Source: Pholis gunnellus
Lineage: Eukaryota; Chordata; Actinopteri; Perciformes; Pholidae
Direction of reading: 5' to 3'
Assembly: GCA_910591455.2 (NCBI GenBank)
Contig: OU342814.1
Coordinates: 16,115,303 to 16,179,302 of the forward strand
Length of the DNA stretch: 64,000 bases
Positions within the stretch are counted from its first letter, which is position 1; each line of letters opens with the position of its first letter. The translations under genes were made by a program, and so were the position numbers. This document shows positions 1 through 13,952 of the stretch, in pieces. Below the pieces are notes generated by a model. That model saw nothing but the letters and a program-made list of their open reading frames with translations. It made no database searches and was not told the DNA's origin.

Positions 1-1201
1 AAAGCATTAATGACGCAAGAGCTTTGCCAAACAGCTCCTGATTCTCTGAATCACATTTAGGTCACTCAGACCAGTGTTTTCTTTTGGCCATTTTTTGCTT
101 TTTGAAAAAGGGTCTCTTTTCTTTCTCTTGGCATGTTCTCACTCCCATTCAATCCTTATTAGGTTTCCCCTAATTGTCAAACAAACTGTTGGGTCAACCT
201 CAGTCGTATCTGGCCGTAAAACAGCACATTAGGCCCTGGTGAGGGATATATGTGGTATTTCATCGGAGACGGAGTAATGCTGGGGTTTTATGGTTAAGTA
301 CCAGTTCACGCCCACGCCATTTGTTTCGCATTAGAGTGGAGGTTTTGTAAATCAGATCAATATGTTCGCTGCGATGTGATTCCTTGTCGGGATCTCCCGA
401 GTCGTTCTTTCCTCAAGTATTTTTCTTAGGGGACTGGTTGTCGATGCACACTCCTCCGCTTCCCCCCCCCCCCCCACCTCCCCTCCCATCCTCCCATCCT
501 CCCCCCCCTCCCCCTATTCCCTACCTCTGTCAGTCCCTCCCTCCATCTCCACCTCCATCTATTTCCATTTTCTGAATGTAGCAATTTGTAGTGTGACACA
601 GGCAAGATTAGGATGGGAAGCAGTCTGAAGATTTCATCGGACATGGTCCTGCTCCCGCTGGTGTGAGGTCACAGGACAAAGATGGGATAGGGTCATCAGT
701 TACCTCGGGGAAACGAGCTGGTCTGCTGGCTGCTCCGTTGGCCCCAGGGGTGCCTGGGATGTATCGGAGGAGAAGCCCCAGAGAAAGAGCCCTGAACCAG
801 CGTCATTTATTAAAAGTGACAAGTTATTTCTAACTATAGCTCTGTTTTTATTGTTTTACAATGCTGTCATTTGGAACAGTGCCCCTCTCTTCAGGAATCC
901 CAAACAAGTGACAAATGAACGGGGCGACCTGCTTTTTAAAACATACACATCCTCGATGCACTTTGGCCACACGTGTGTGCTGTTAAATTATATTATGTGT
1001 TTTGTTGCGCTGCTTAAATTAAACAAATGTGCAGGTTTAATAAAGATCAACCGTATGATAAGTGTAATGAAAATATTTCACAATTCACCAGTTTTCTCCG
1101 GGACATTTGTTCAGTAAATGAATAACAGCTTACAGTATGAATCTCAAGCTGACCTCCGCATAATCAGTACCAGAAGTTCCACAGAACATAACCACGCTGT
1201 G

Positions 1202-1226
1202 GTGTGTGTGTGTGTGTGTGTGTGTG
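1202..1226. repeat. (GT)n microsatellite
   Basis: Twelve GT units. Confidence 0.95.
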
Positions 1227-4200
1227 CATAGAGAGTAGGGCTTCAGCATCTATTTTAGTGGTTGGACTTTTTATTCAGGAGTTTCTTTAATAAAAAAAAG
1301 GCAACATCCATGCTATTAGTGGAGTATTTATTCAATGTTTGACCGGCGCTCTTCATTTGGGGTCACTGAGGTACTCTGCTCCCCCCCTTTTTTTTTTTTA
1401 CTGCCTGCCCCAACTGCGTTAATGATATATGACAGAAATTTCCTTGAGCTGGTTCAGTGGCAAGAAAGGTCCTGGCTAGTCTATATCAATCCATCTGACT
1501 TATGTTCCCATGTCTTGAATTACCGCTTGATGGAAACCTGCTGCGGGCTTCTCTTGCCAATTGAAATCAGATCTCCTCCACAGCCCGGTGTGATATTGAT
1601 CCATATTCAACACCCAGGCAGCCGATCGATCAGTATTGATTTACAATAAAAAACACTCCTCTGCTTGTTCAGCACTGCGTTCGATACTTAAAGGCAAAGG
1701 GGGAAAAAATATTTAAAAAGAAGAAAAACGGGATTGTGCTTTTTATCATGCAGTGACCAGCTGGAATAAATCATAAACGTGCGAGGAGATGTTTCAATTT
1801 CATTAGAGGAGTTTGAGTTTAAGTGACCAAACCTTGACCACACTGGCTACCAGCAACCACGTCCGCAGTGAACAATGATCCGCTCTGCCATGTGAGACAA
1901 ACCAATAAAAATGGTTTAACGGGATGACACTTCTATAAGGACTCATTTATTGAAGGAGGTGTGTCTGTTTCTGAATTAGTGGCACATCTGCACTGCAACG
2001 GGGAGTGCTAAAACTGTCATATCAAATCTATCTGAAAATTGAAACGGAATGCTAAAAGTGGTGGATCAAGCCCGAGCACTTTAGCTTGATTTTGGCGTGT
2101 TAACAGGATGACATGATTTCCTGTAGTTTTGATATTAATTTGTCTCATTCTCTATCCCGCCTGCAAACGCACACACACACACACACATGCCGGGTCTCTG
2201 CCTCCCACACGGCCATCATTAGGGCCCGGTACAAACTGGAACAGACTAAGGCGACCCACTCAGCTCCAGTCCAGATCCACTTTTCTCCCTGTCACATCTT
2301 AGTCCTAATCTCTCGGACTTCCTCTGCTCTGCCAAATAACCGTTCCCATCCAGCAGGTCCCAGCATTGGCCCGGGCTGCCAACATCTGAAAGTTATTATC
2401 CCCAATCTCTGACATCCAGGAGTTTACAGTTATATAATGATGGGGAAAACCACATGTCCCCAGAGGCAGAGAACATTTTTGAGATGCCTCCCCATCTGTT
2501 TTGGGGGAGCTGCCCATTTTGGGCCACACTCAGAATGGCAGGCAGATTTTTTGGGGGGAATTTTTATTTTCTACCACTGGAACGGGCCAGTCTGGGAATC
2601 ATTATATGGGGTGATAAAGCAAATCCAATTGGGTCAAGTTCCCCTCCACACAGTGCTGGTGGCACCAGCTCTCCCTGCCTCACTGCTCGTCCCTGACTGT
2701 GTAAGTGGTGGTTGTTTGTTTGTCCTAGAGAGGCTGGGCTGGGGGACTAATGCAAGCCCGGGGGCCAGCCAGGTCGGAGGCAACGGTAAACCCGAGCCGC
2801 CTGGTGTAGCAGTGCTCCCTCGCTGCTGGCTCGGCCTTGTTTGGACTGCAGCTCCGGTTTGCTTTCTTAGAGGGAAGCTGAGCCTCCGTAATCATTGAGC
2901 CCTTCGCTCGGGTGGGGAGCGCAGTCGAGACCAGAGGGAGTGATGACATAGGTCCGCAGAGGCCTGGCCCGGTCCACCCCTGCTGCTCTTAGCATATTTA
3001 TTTTCTCTTCCCATTGTGTGGTTTAAGTCACACCATATTATGTTCGGACCTTATGCACGTGCATAGGCACTCGGATGTGAAGAAGTGTATGGCGTAGAGC
3101 TGTAGGCTTTGTTTTTACTAATAACGCCGGGGATTAGTGACTCGCTGACCTCAGTGTAATCTTTATTAGTCTGTTAACCATATACTCTAGTTATGGAGCA
3201 GCCCTGACCGATGTGAGAGCAGTGACACAGACATGCAGTTCAGGACAACACAAAGGGGAAACTATCCAAATGACATGGTATTATTGAATCAGTATGTAGC
3301 AGATTATGCTATGTGTAGATGCATCTATGTTTCCGCTAAAGTGTTCCAAAATCTTACAGATTTAGATAATTTAAAACCCCCATCCAGCCCCCTGGGCACT
3401 CCTCAAAAATGTTTTATTCAACATCACCACTCTGTTCTGTTTTGTTACGTTATTGAAATGGGTTGTCGATTCGAATAGAGTCAACCTGGTGGGCCAATCT
3501 CATTGTAGCCAGTGGAGAGTGAAAGCCATCTCTGCAGCATAACCTCACCAGAACACACACATAGATTGGAAGAGGGGGGCAGTGAGAGCGAGAGTGCCTT
3601 CTCCAGATGGAGATCCCAGATATGGGGGAAAATGTCCGGGCCATTTTCCAGGGTTTCCATAATGGGAATCTACCCCTTGCTTGCTTATTAAGTTGTGCAC
3701 ACAAGGAGGAGTGAGGAGAGAGATGGAGAGGAGAGGAGATAAGGGCAGGCGAGGCGAGAGATGGACAACCTGCACGCCGTCACCTCTCTGTTATAAGTGT
3801 CAAACAGACCCTGTCGGAGAAATCACAGGTCATGTGGATAGATGATTGTCAAAGCACCACATTGATATAAGGGCTTTCTTTTTCCGCTTTGAGCCGCGGA
3901 GGCGCGTGATAAGATTTGTTTTTGTTTTCTGTTGGAGAGGGAGAAAGTATGACGTTCAGGTCAGCGAGGTCGTCTCGCGGGGTCACAGGGTCACAGCCCT
4001 TTTTGGTACCTGAGTGACCTCACATGGCGAAGCCATTTCTCAGGCTCCCTCAAATGATGGTGGGGTGCGGAGGGGAGGGGGTAGGTTGACGGGGTGGGCA
4101 GGAGAGTGATCTATCAGCGGCAGCAGCAGACATGCAGACAGAATGGCAGCTACTGCAGCTAAACAGAGTGAGACAGATAGGCAGAAGTCTCTCATACGTA

Positions 4201-4833
4201 ACACCAGGAGCTTTAAGACGACAGCGCTGAGTGTTATGGATGCTTGACATTGACCTCTCATACAGACATGGAGTATTTATCAAGGTTGTAGAACAATAGT
4301 GTATTTGTTTGTAAATTATTTAGTTCATTGGGTGAGATGCCACTTTCCTCACATAACACTTGCCACTTTGGTAAGATAAGAACAATCTGTTTCTATTCTG
4401 CCTCTTGTGCGTCTTGTTGGATGCTTCCTACAAGACTTAGCATTTAGGTGATCATATTTTGAAGACTGTCAGTTCTATCAATTCAAATCTGCTTTAAAAG
4501 AAGAGGAAAAAAGCTCTGAAGCTTACATATCTCTCGAAGAGAAATATTTGTGTACAGATAGGCCTGTCATTCTGCGAAACAACATTTATGATTCTTTTAT
4601 TGGTGCTCAGCCATCACCCCCTCTCTTCCTCTGTGGAAAAGAGGGCTAGTCTACAAAGTGGCTTTTTGCCGTTTGAGAGAAGTAAACTTCATCAGGTCGA
4701 CGGCGAGGTGTGCTTCACATGTCACTCATTCGAGCTCCCTCCTAATGAAATGCTGCATACAGATTTCTGCCTGCGGGCTCGGGGGGATAAGACCGTGGTA
4801 ACAGAATGAAACAAACCCCTTCCCATTCCCTTC

Positions 4834-4921
4834 ACTCACACACACAAGCACACGCACATGCACAAACATACACAGACAAACACACATTCACACACACACA
4901 CACACTCACACACACACACAC
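4834..4921. repeat. CA-rich compound repeat
   Basis: CACA blocks with AAGCA, CGCA, TGCA and CTCA interruptions. Confidence 0.93.
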
Positions 4922-7900
4922 TTGCTGGAGAGCATCCATGTGAGGAGATCCAAATCTGCAATTTATTCAAATATTGATATTTCTACTTGTCAGGAGAAAG
5001 GTGCCTTGAAATTTCCTCTGAGTACTCCTGTCAAAAAAATAGCAGGAAATATGTCAGATAATTCATAAATGGAGTTCAGCGCTGCAAAGTCAGTTGGGAA
5101 CAGCAACAAATATATATGCTTGTCAATGAAGAATAGGAGCAATATTACAGAGCCTGCTGCTCATTCTTCCATCATGTCAAGCAAACAGCTTTTGCAGGCC
5201 CATAAGTGTATGTTTCAGTCTGTGTGTGTATTTGTGTCTCTGCGCGTATATTTGTATATGTCCCCGTGTATGTACATGTGTATGTATATTTATGCATGTG
5301 AATGTGTGTGTGCTTTGGCTATGTTGTGACTCCTACTTAGATGTGTTTGTTATCTTTTTTTCCATCAAGACACCCCATTTCCCATCTCGAAGCAGCCAAT
5401 GGGAATGTGTCCTTTTTTTTTGCAGAGGTCCGTAACCGGACGCTGGCCTCCATGTGGTTTGAATTAGGGCCCCCGAAACTGTGAAGGACGCCTCGAATGA
5501 CGTGAGGCACTTGCAGACCAAATTCCATTCTGCTGAATGGTGGAGAAAAGAGCTCTCCGGAATCCTCCGAGATTTTTTGGCTCGGGCCCGCCAGCGATTA
5601 AAACAGGGCGGAAACCAATAACTCAATGAATCATGGGGCAACGTCCCATGAAATCTCTCACTGCTCTGTCACACCCTCATGCAAACCCAAATCAACTCGA
5701 ACTCTGCTGATTAGCCTTTTTTTTCTCCCAAAGTGGAAAGAAATCGGACAAAAGTTGTTCTTTGCTCCTGTAATTGAACAGAACTTTCGACACTTTTGAG
5801 CAGAAAAGGCGCTCCCTCCGCTGCCTCCTCCCCGTGTTAGTTACCTCCATTTTGACAAAGTGTGGGCTTCCTGATGATGCATCGCTTGACCATGTTGTGC
5901 CAAGGCAAGACAGAATGGGACTCCACATATCTCACGCGGTCATGTGATGCCATAGTTCATAGCAGTTGATGAGATGCAGTTTGGCACAGCTTGGGACCCA
6001 TCTGGGAGATGCAGATACGCAGACAGGAGAAGTATTTTACAGCAATGCATCTGCGCGCTTGAAGAGCTATTTAGCATATGCTGCTATACGAGAGAATTTG
6101 CTTTGCTGTTGCCAGCTGCAGATTAGTCTTCATTTCTCCAAAATCCGACAGAACAGCTGATCCACAGTCATAGACGGCTAGCATTGACCAAATAATGTTT
6201 TACGTTAATGCAGCGTGTTATTTCATATTCTACTTAATTACCCCTGCGTTACGTTGAATTATTCCGCTAAAATAACACAGGAACAGCAACCAAGTCTATT
6301 TCCAGTTTTTCTTGTATCAACAATAACAATGTCAAGCAGTGCAGTAGTGCTGCTGCCGGCACTGGCTGGTTTGTTTCTGTTAGCTCCAGCAGAAGTCAAA
6401 GCCCTTGCTGCTGCTCTAACTCAAGTGGCTGATATGTTAGGCCATCTAGGGCATGGCAGGCGGTTGACAGTCCATGCAGCCTGTCTACCCACAGGACATC
6501 TCCACATAGTGTGTCCACAGTGGGGCCAGCGCTGTCATCTGGGCCCCACTATGGACCACTGCTCTGCTGACAGTGAGAGGGTAAACGTTTACCACCTCAA
6601 TCCCCCATTAACTCGGTGAAGGCGTTTCGATCCTCTGTGAAAATAATGATATTGATTGGAGCTTGGCTCTACAAACGAAATGGTTGCAACTAAAAGAGGG
6701 ATGGGCCCTTGCATTAGAATATGGGATTTTCGAGGATAAAAGAGTGTTTGGATCTTGTTATATTTTGCCTCTCCTCCATCTCCCCCTAGCTTTCCCCCAC
6801 CTCCTTGTCTCCTCTCTTTCTGCATTTTTATGTGTGCGCATGTAGTGTGAGAGCCCGCGTGTCTCCTAAGATTACCCTCCGCTATCCCCGCAATCAAACA
6901 ACAAATGACAACATCATTGCTCAGGCCTTTCAAAATACGACACAAAAAAAGTGTGTTGTAGCTACATTAACTTGCAACAACCCCCTAATAGACCCTTGTG
7001 GGTTTTGTATCGCTCCCCCTCTCTCTCCTCTCTTCTCTCTGCTAGGCTGTCACATATCCACCCCCCTCACAGTGCGAGCCTCCGAGCCTCGGTGGAGATC
7101 AGGAGCTCCCTGTCGGAGGTGCTTTGTCACGTAGCCCAGGGAGCGTGGAACTCACCCAGAGCTGTTGAACAAACACAAGCACAGGGGCTGTCAATAGCAG
7201 CTCCGCAAACTAATTGCCTGTCAAATGAACCACCCTCGTTAAGCTGCCCTCACACACTCACACACTCGTGCGTGCACTGTGACATCCATACGCTGGCACA
7301 CACACCCGCACTCACCGTGCCGATTTGATTCAAAGAGTAGTGATACCTTGTTAGAAGAAAAGACACACGAGTGGCACTTCTCTGTTTGCTGCCTTGTTTC
7401 CGCAATCGTTACCGGCGTGTGTGGTGCAGTCACCGTGAGATTGCCATTTTGTTATTATTAAGGGGAACATAGCATGGTATAGCTGATATAAGCCAAACGC
7501 ATCCCACGCACCCATACAGTTTATCAGCTGGCATAATATTTCAGTTTTTAAAACCACTCATTAGATGGTAGCAGAGCTCCATACGCCAAATGTTATTGTT
7601 TTGGTGTTTGTTTTGCTTTCTTTTTTTTTTTTCTGTAGTCATTAGGCGGTAGCAGTGGAGTGCCCAGCGCCTTGTCTGGGTGCCTGTAACAGTGCTGTCG
7701 GATTGACACAGCTGGGGAGAGCAGCTTGAGGCTGCACGCTCAGGAATACACAGGGGTGTTCAAAGCCCCTCTCTGAATCCTGATCAGAGCGCTGCCCCGG
7801 CCAACTGATGGCCTATTAAATATACATGCGCAGAGGTCAGAGCTGGAGGTCCCGGCTTCCTCCCAGCCATGTGCACTTAAGCGGAAGGGCTGGGCAACAA

Positions 7901-10820
7901 TAAAACCTCCTCTCGCTCCAGCGAGCTCTCCCCTGACACCCTCACCTCCAGTGTGTACGTCAAGTACAGTGCTCACCTAGCGCTATATTACAACTGCCTT
8001 TGTGAAAAGGCCAAATGATGCATTTTTTAAATGGTTATTATATATTTATATTCAATAACACCAAGGACCACTCTTGCGTCTGTCTGTCTCCCGTTTTCTT
8101 TTCTGTTGTCACTGATAAATAGCCTTGCTCGATACAAGCACACACAGGTCCACATGCCTCGTCTTTGTAGTTCACCAGAGATTGAGACAAGAAGGTAGAG
8201 GGAAGAGCCCCATAATGGCCAGTCATGATTAACATATTCAGAGTGACACTCTCTCTGTGTTCGTTCGTTAAGCCCGGTCTGTCTGACTAATGAAGTGAAG
8301 CGGCAGTTTATCAATTAACCCAGCACTGAGCCATTTGTGCTGGGGATAACACTCACGCCGGGCGTCACGGTGATCCAGTTTGGTGCCCTTTAACCTCCGC
8401 GAGTGTCCAACAAGGAAGGACTGTGTGACAATGACAGCAAGACACACAAGTCCACAACTGGAGATCCACTAAACAGGATTTGTGCCTGCTGTTCGCCAGC
8501 GAAATGCAGAGAAAGGGGTGTGGATTGATTGGGTAATAGGATCACGAAAAAAAGATCTCCACAAACTAACATTGGGGGTTTTCAGCATTCTCAGACTTCG
8601 CATAGATCATAGCAAACAACTTAGTGCTGTCTCTATTAAAACAAGCCCTCCCCTGCCATTATCCTTCCCCCCACTGCTCCTTCCTCCATTTCACATTGTT
8701 TGTGTTCATTAAGACATGGGCGACCTGCCTTATCCACACATCAGACCTAGCTCTCAAGAGTAATTGCGATGGTCTCGCAGAGGATAATGTGGTTTAAACT
8801 CAGTATAGCCTGTCTATTAGGAGAGACATGATGGCAACCACAAATAATAAAGAACTATTTATTCCTCTCTCTGTGACGCTAACTAGGTAACATATCAAGC
8901 CGGCACCGCTAAGGGTCTCTCTTACTGTCAGATATGGCACCCTTCATCCATTCCCAATGGCCCTTGCCTCGACATCTCTGCTCTTCATTTTCTACATGAG
9001 CTTGGTCATAAATGCACACACACCTCATATATATTTGATGGTTAATATTTATCCTCGCTAGGGAAGTGCACTTTACATGTGGTAACATACGATTACCTGC
9101 AATTCTTATAGCAAAGAAACAAAATCGATATGGATATATAATTCATGACAGAGGGGCTATCAGTTTTTATGGCTCTCTATCCAGGCTCATTAAAGTTTTA
9201 TCGTAATTGACTGCAAGCAAGAGTTTTTAAGGCATGTTTCTCCCTCACTTTCTACCTTTAATAATTAAGTAAAGTTTAATTGGTTGTATTTTGAAGCACC
9301 TAGTGGATGATAGGAGTCTCCCAAATTCAGAACCATAAATTATAGAGCGATATGTTATGCATTAACCTGTCAGTTTGTTCATTTGTTAAGGCAGAAAAGT
9401 ACGCTCCCAACCCCCCCCCCCCACCCGCCCAAATCACATCCAGAAATCACATAACTGGCCAGGCCCTTCAAAAAATGCCTTTTTATGCCTTTCATTGCCG
9501 TGTTAATGTAGTGACATGACGCTGTCACTCAGAATGCTCCCATCAACCGCCAGGCCCGAATCGACTCCGCTGATTGGTGGTCAACTTGTTCTCTTGAAGG
9601 GAGATTGACAGACGGAAAATTGCACTCTCAGATTTCACCCTTCATTCGTTGCAGTTGTTCTTCCACTCGTCAACTCTCCGCCATGCCTGAGACAGACAGA
9701 GGCTTTATCCATTAGCTGTTGGCTTGGCGGGTGGGTGGGCAGATTGAGGCGGGATGGAGGAGGAGATGGGGGTAGGAAGACAATCCTACATTTGAGCACT
9801 CTGAGGGAAAATCAATCATGTCATCATAAGTGAGAAGTATGGATGAATTTCATCAGCTGGTTCCTGTCCTGTTCACGCCGCTGGCTTTCTGACTGGCCTG
9901 TCCTTCTGATTGGCATCCTCAATGACCCTTAAATCCAAAACGGGAGAAGATTTTTGAAAACACTTTAATAAGAGAAATCGGACTGTAGTTTCAGGGTCAC
10001 AATTTCCCACTTCTCCTGCTGCTGCACTGTGGGAAACCTCAAGTGGTTTCTCTTGACAAAGTGGTAATAGATTTACCATATGATTTTGTGCCAAACCAGC
10101 ATTAAGCAGTTTTGTAAGAAAATGTTTCTCAACTATTTTTCCGTCCACAGCGGATATGATGAAGTGTTATAAAGGGCAGCATCACTCTGCCACTGAACAT
10201 TTATTTTTATAATTTCCCCCATCATCTCACAAGGTCACCGATGAGCACTAAAAGCATCAGAGGTATAGGGTGTGAAGCAATCAAAAATGGATGAAAGTGA
10301 AGACATGGAAATCACAGATGAGAAATTGACAGCCGTTTACAGCCTTGTTGTTGATGTGAGTGACAGAGCGAGGGAGAAAGTGAGAGGGAACGAGTGAGGA
10401 GAGGGAAAAAGGCAGAGTTAAAGTGGTGATAAATTTAATGGAAAAATCAAATACAAAACAAATTCATTCCTCTAAACTTGATGCTTCAGTCGTTCTTTTC
10501 TTGGCCTGTGCTAAGCCTTAGAATAAACTGTCACTCCTTATCGATCGCATCTGAATTGTTACCGAGATTTCTGAAAAGTAGTCTTGACACACACCCCGCG
10601 AATAGTAATCTTGGGAGATGAGAACATCCAGACTGAACAGCTAACACCCCTGACTTAAAATAAAAGAGGCTTTTCTTCTCTCCCCTGTTTAAATCCAAGC
10701 TAATACACTTTGGCGAATTACAAATTCCGTGATAAATATGTTGCGCCGAAAGATGTGCCCTCGTTGGATTTCGCTGTCTTTGCTGGTGACTGTGAATGAA
10801 TGAGCGGCGGGGCGGAGGAA

Positions 10821-10845
10821 GGGGGGGGGGGGGGGGGGGGGGGGG
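10821..10845. repeat. G homopolymer, 25 bases
   Basis: Uninterrupted G run preceded by GCGGGGCGGAGGAA; strong quadruplex potential. Confidence 0.97.
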
Positions 10846-11283
10846 CTCAGCATTTTGTCACGGGGAATGTTTATAAACAGCAACTGAGCATGAAATGTTT
10901 GTACACGATTTGTTTTGCCATTTGTGATGGAGATGACATGATCAAAAAATCAATTCACTTCACGTCTGATTTCCAGCAAGCGGCTAAATGACTGCTGTCG
11001 ACAGCACCCACTGAAATTCATGTATCATGGTATGGTTCATTATATTCCGATGGTGTATTAATTATGGCTATAGATAGAGAGCTTGGCTGTGAGCTGTAGC
11101 CTAGCTGCTGTGTGCCAGGGGGAGCTAGCCTGAGGAGGAAAGCTCTGCTTGTATCCACTCATCCCTCAGCTGACAGGCTTGCTCCAGGAGAAAAGGATTT
11201 CTCCGGATTGAGTGCCATTTTCTCTTCTTTAACAAGGAAATTAGTGTGTAAAGGAGATCTGTCAGGATAAAGTGCAGCTTGAC

Positions 11284-11430
11284 TGCTGCTGCCCTCCCCT
11301 CCTCTCTGTCTTTCTTTCCCGCCCTTCCCTCCCTTCCTCATCCTGTAACTCGCTCTCCACCTCTCTCTTGCTTTTCTCTCCCTCTATCTGCCTCTCCCCT
11401 TCCTCTCCCTTTCTTCCCCCTCTCCCCCAC
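11284..11430. repeat. Long pyrimidine-rich tract
   Basis: About 150 bases of CT-rich sequence with few purines. The minus-strand open frame across it is rich in Arg/Glu/Gly because of this composition. Confidence 0.85.
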
Positions 11431-13889
11431 TCAATGGCTCCCTCAGGGGATCTTCCTTGAGCATTAGCAGAACACATCCAATGTCCCAGCAACATGATTT
11501 CATGATATGATTTGTACCGGGGATTTGCAATAATCCGCAAATAAAGTTGAAAGTGAATGACTCTCAATAAGAGACGCAGACAAGCAAAACCAAACCTTTT
11601 AAGATTTTCTTTATCTTTAATGGCATGAAAAATGAATTTGTTTTGCATTAGATCACAACAATTTAGCAATGGCCTGAGTATGTTGTTTTGTCTTTGCCTT
11701 TTATGATCGTGATTAATTCCTACACAGGAACCTCGGTGATATACATAATGTATCATTCGCTCATTTAAATGTTCAGTCCCTCTGCAGTTGCAGAGAGCTT
11801 GGTAGCTCATTACACATTACCCATGTGTGTCTGGGAGTTGGAGTGTGCCAGCCACTCACTTGTAGTCAAAGATACAGTATCTGCTGCTTTAGCAGGATGT
11901 CACGGTTTGACAGTGCGATTAAACTCAGGTGTCATCTCCACCACTCCAGCTTCATTCGCCTCTTGTTAGTCCCTTTATTTGGTTCCAACATTAGTGAGAA
12001 CCAACTTTTCACCTCAAGTAGATAGACAGGGATGAGACCCACTGGCACATTTTAATAAGTCTGCTTCAAAGGTGTAGGTGAGGGGGGGGATAAAAATCAA
12101 AACATCCTGGGTTAATTTGAAATGTACTCTGCATCTGTGATGGGAAACAGCCTCACAGGTGAGTAAGGGAGACAATTAGGGAATATCCGTAAGTGCAGGA
12201 GCTGCATACTAAAAAACGCAAATCACTATTTCCCCATCTGGCCCCTACTGTGCCGAGAACTGCAGCTGAGGTCCGATTTCACCCGTCAATCACGGCCGCT
12301 TCGCTGTGGGGTGTGTGTCCTGGTGAGAGAGCCTACCCCCAAGTCATTAGCACACACAGTCAAACTGTACTGAGAACTGCCCTGCACCGCTCTGCTCTGC
12401 ACCACGGTTTAAATATCCCCAGCCTGTGACAGGATCAGTTTAGCGATCTGTAGGATTGATCTCCTCTTTAAAGTTTTGCCTGAGGCGACTCTAATTGGGA
12501 ACGAGGCTGCCTCCCACTCCCCTCACTCCCTTAACTGTCAGTCTTGGCTTTGTTTACTGAGGACATGCCCAAACCTATTTACTCAATAATGAGGAGACGT
12601 GGTGGGGATGCTGCTGATCACATTGAGGCCCCCAGCGGGACTCCTGCATGCTGGGAAGGGCGGGAACATCATTTTAGACTTTTAGGCTGGTGAAAGTTAG
12701 CCTACGCCGTCGCTATAATGTAGAGTGGTGAATAATTTGTCCTCCTTGTTTTCTCACATGGCTCTCGTTCCTTGATTTGCAGAACGCTTGTCTACCGTTG
12801 GGAATTTATTGTTTTTTCCCTGTCATACCATGCAGTTAGCAAAAATAGAACGGCATTTAAAAGACAAAGCACATAAGTAGTATCATTTTACACTTGTAAA
12901 ATGCCCTCCATATGCTTCATGCCATCTAGAAAGAATAAAAGCAGACTGAGAGCCCACTCCAAAACATGTGAGGTATCACCAATGTCTTGCTGTGGAGTGG
13001 GCTATTCATGACTGGAGTGCCTTGGCCTATTGGGCCATTTCCCTTTTCTCTCATGGTGAATTCCTCAGATTCTCACCCTCATTTAGGTTGTTTTCATTTG
13101 CGCTGACTGACAAAGCCTTTGGTGTGGATAGCGAGGCTATGGAGTCCATTGATGCCCATTGGGATTATGAATGATGAAGTGGAGAAGCTGCCGCTATCAG
13201 AGGGACACAACACTGCTCTTAATAGAAAAGCATTTAGAAAGGCAGCAGGGAGGAGGTGGTGGTGCTGGGGGCTTTCTGACACTCGACAGATAAGAGGCAG
13301 CTCTTCAGAGGTGGTAGTGTGTACAATGAAACACGCTGATGGGGATACAATGACACACATGTTGCGTCTGACAGGCGGTGATTTAGACGTGGGGTGAAAA
13401 AAAAAAAAAAAAAAAAAAAACCTGGACCACACAACAGAGTTTAATAATGCGATACTCTCGATACAGAATTGTTCTAATGAGGCTGCTTGCGCGTGTTTCT
13501 ACTTATTGGTTTGATTTGCGGGAAAATGCGTTGTCATTACTCATATCTGGCCGTGACAGATTGAAGAGGGGCAGGCAAAGGGAGGAGAGAGGAGTTAGTA
13601 GTGTAGTGGCACGGGAGTGAAAGAGAGATATGCAGAAAGGGAGAGCTGTCAGTTTGAGGAATGAGCCTGATAAGAGGAAGGGACTCGGCAGATGGGCAGA
13701 AGAAACCGGCAGCACACTTCTCAATTAAACATGTAAATACCAAAAGCAGGCAGCGATGGAGATGAGAAAGTTAAATAAACACAGCACCGTGCTGTGATTA
13801 CAAGCTCAAAACACCGCCACCTTTGCCTTTTTTTCTAGTTCCATGCAACTACAAAGAAATCTTTAATCCAGCTAAACTTCTGCTTCCAC

Positions 13890-13893
<4 letters not shown>

Positions 13894-13944
<51 letters not shown>
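13894..13944. repeat. (TA)n microsatellite
   Basis: About 25 uninterrupted TA units followed by a T run; prone to cruciform formation. Confidence 0.97.

Positions 13945-13952
<8 letters not shown>

Larger units (their letters stand above)
1..7200. other. Non-coding DNA, inferred large upstream intron of ebf3, segment 1
   Basis: No EBF exon or other protein family recognised on either strand. Contents: C-rich tract 462-550, GT repeat 1202-1226, CA repeat 2170-2187, CA-rich block 4834-4921, imperfect TG-rich stretch 5216-5320, and a GC-rich stem-loop at 6508-6560. The assignment as intron is inferred from the phase-2 exon at 28155 and the known large intron in this part of vertebrate EBF genes. 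Confidence 0.6.

Noticed and set aside
5410..5640. Acceptor-like T run plus CAG followed by an open stretch
   Set aside because: The translation (NRTLASMWFELG, then a stop) matches no EBF exon and there is no fitting donor.
6215..6619. 134-codon open frame with a hydrophobic Ala/Leu-rich stretch
   Set aside because: It briefly resembles a signal-anchor protein, but no homology is recognised and the interesting part is better explained by the stem-loop at 6508-6560.
11262..11810. 182-codon open frame on the minus strand
   Set aside because: Its C-terminal half is Arg/Glu/Gly low complexity produced by the pyrimidine-rich tract; the N-terminal half matches no family.
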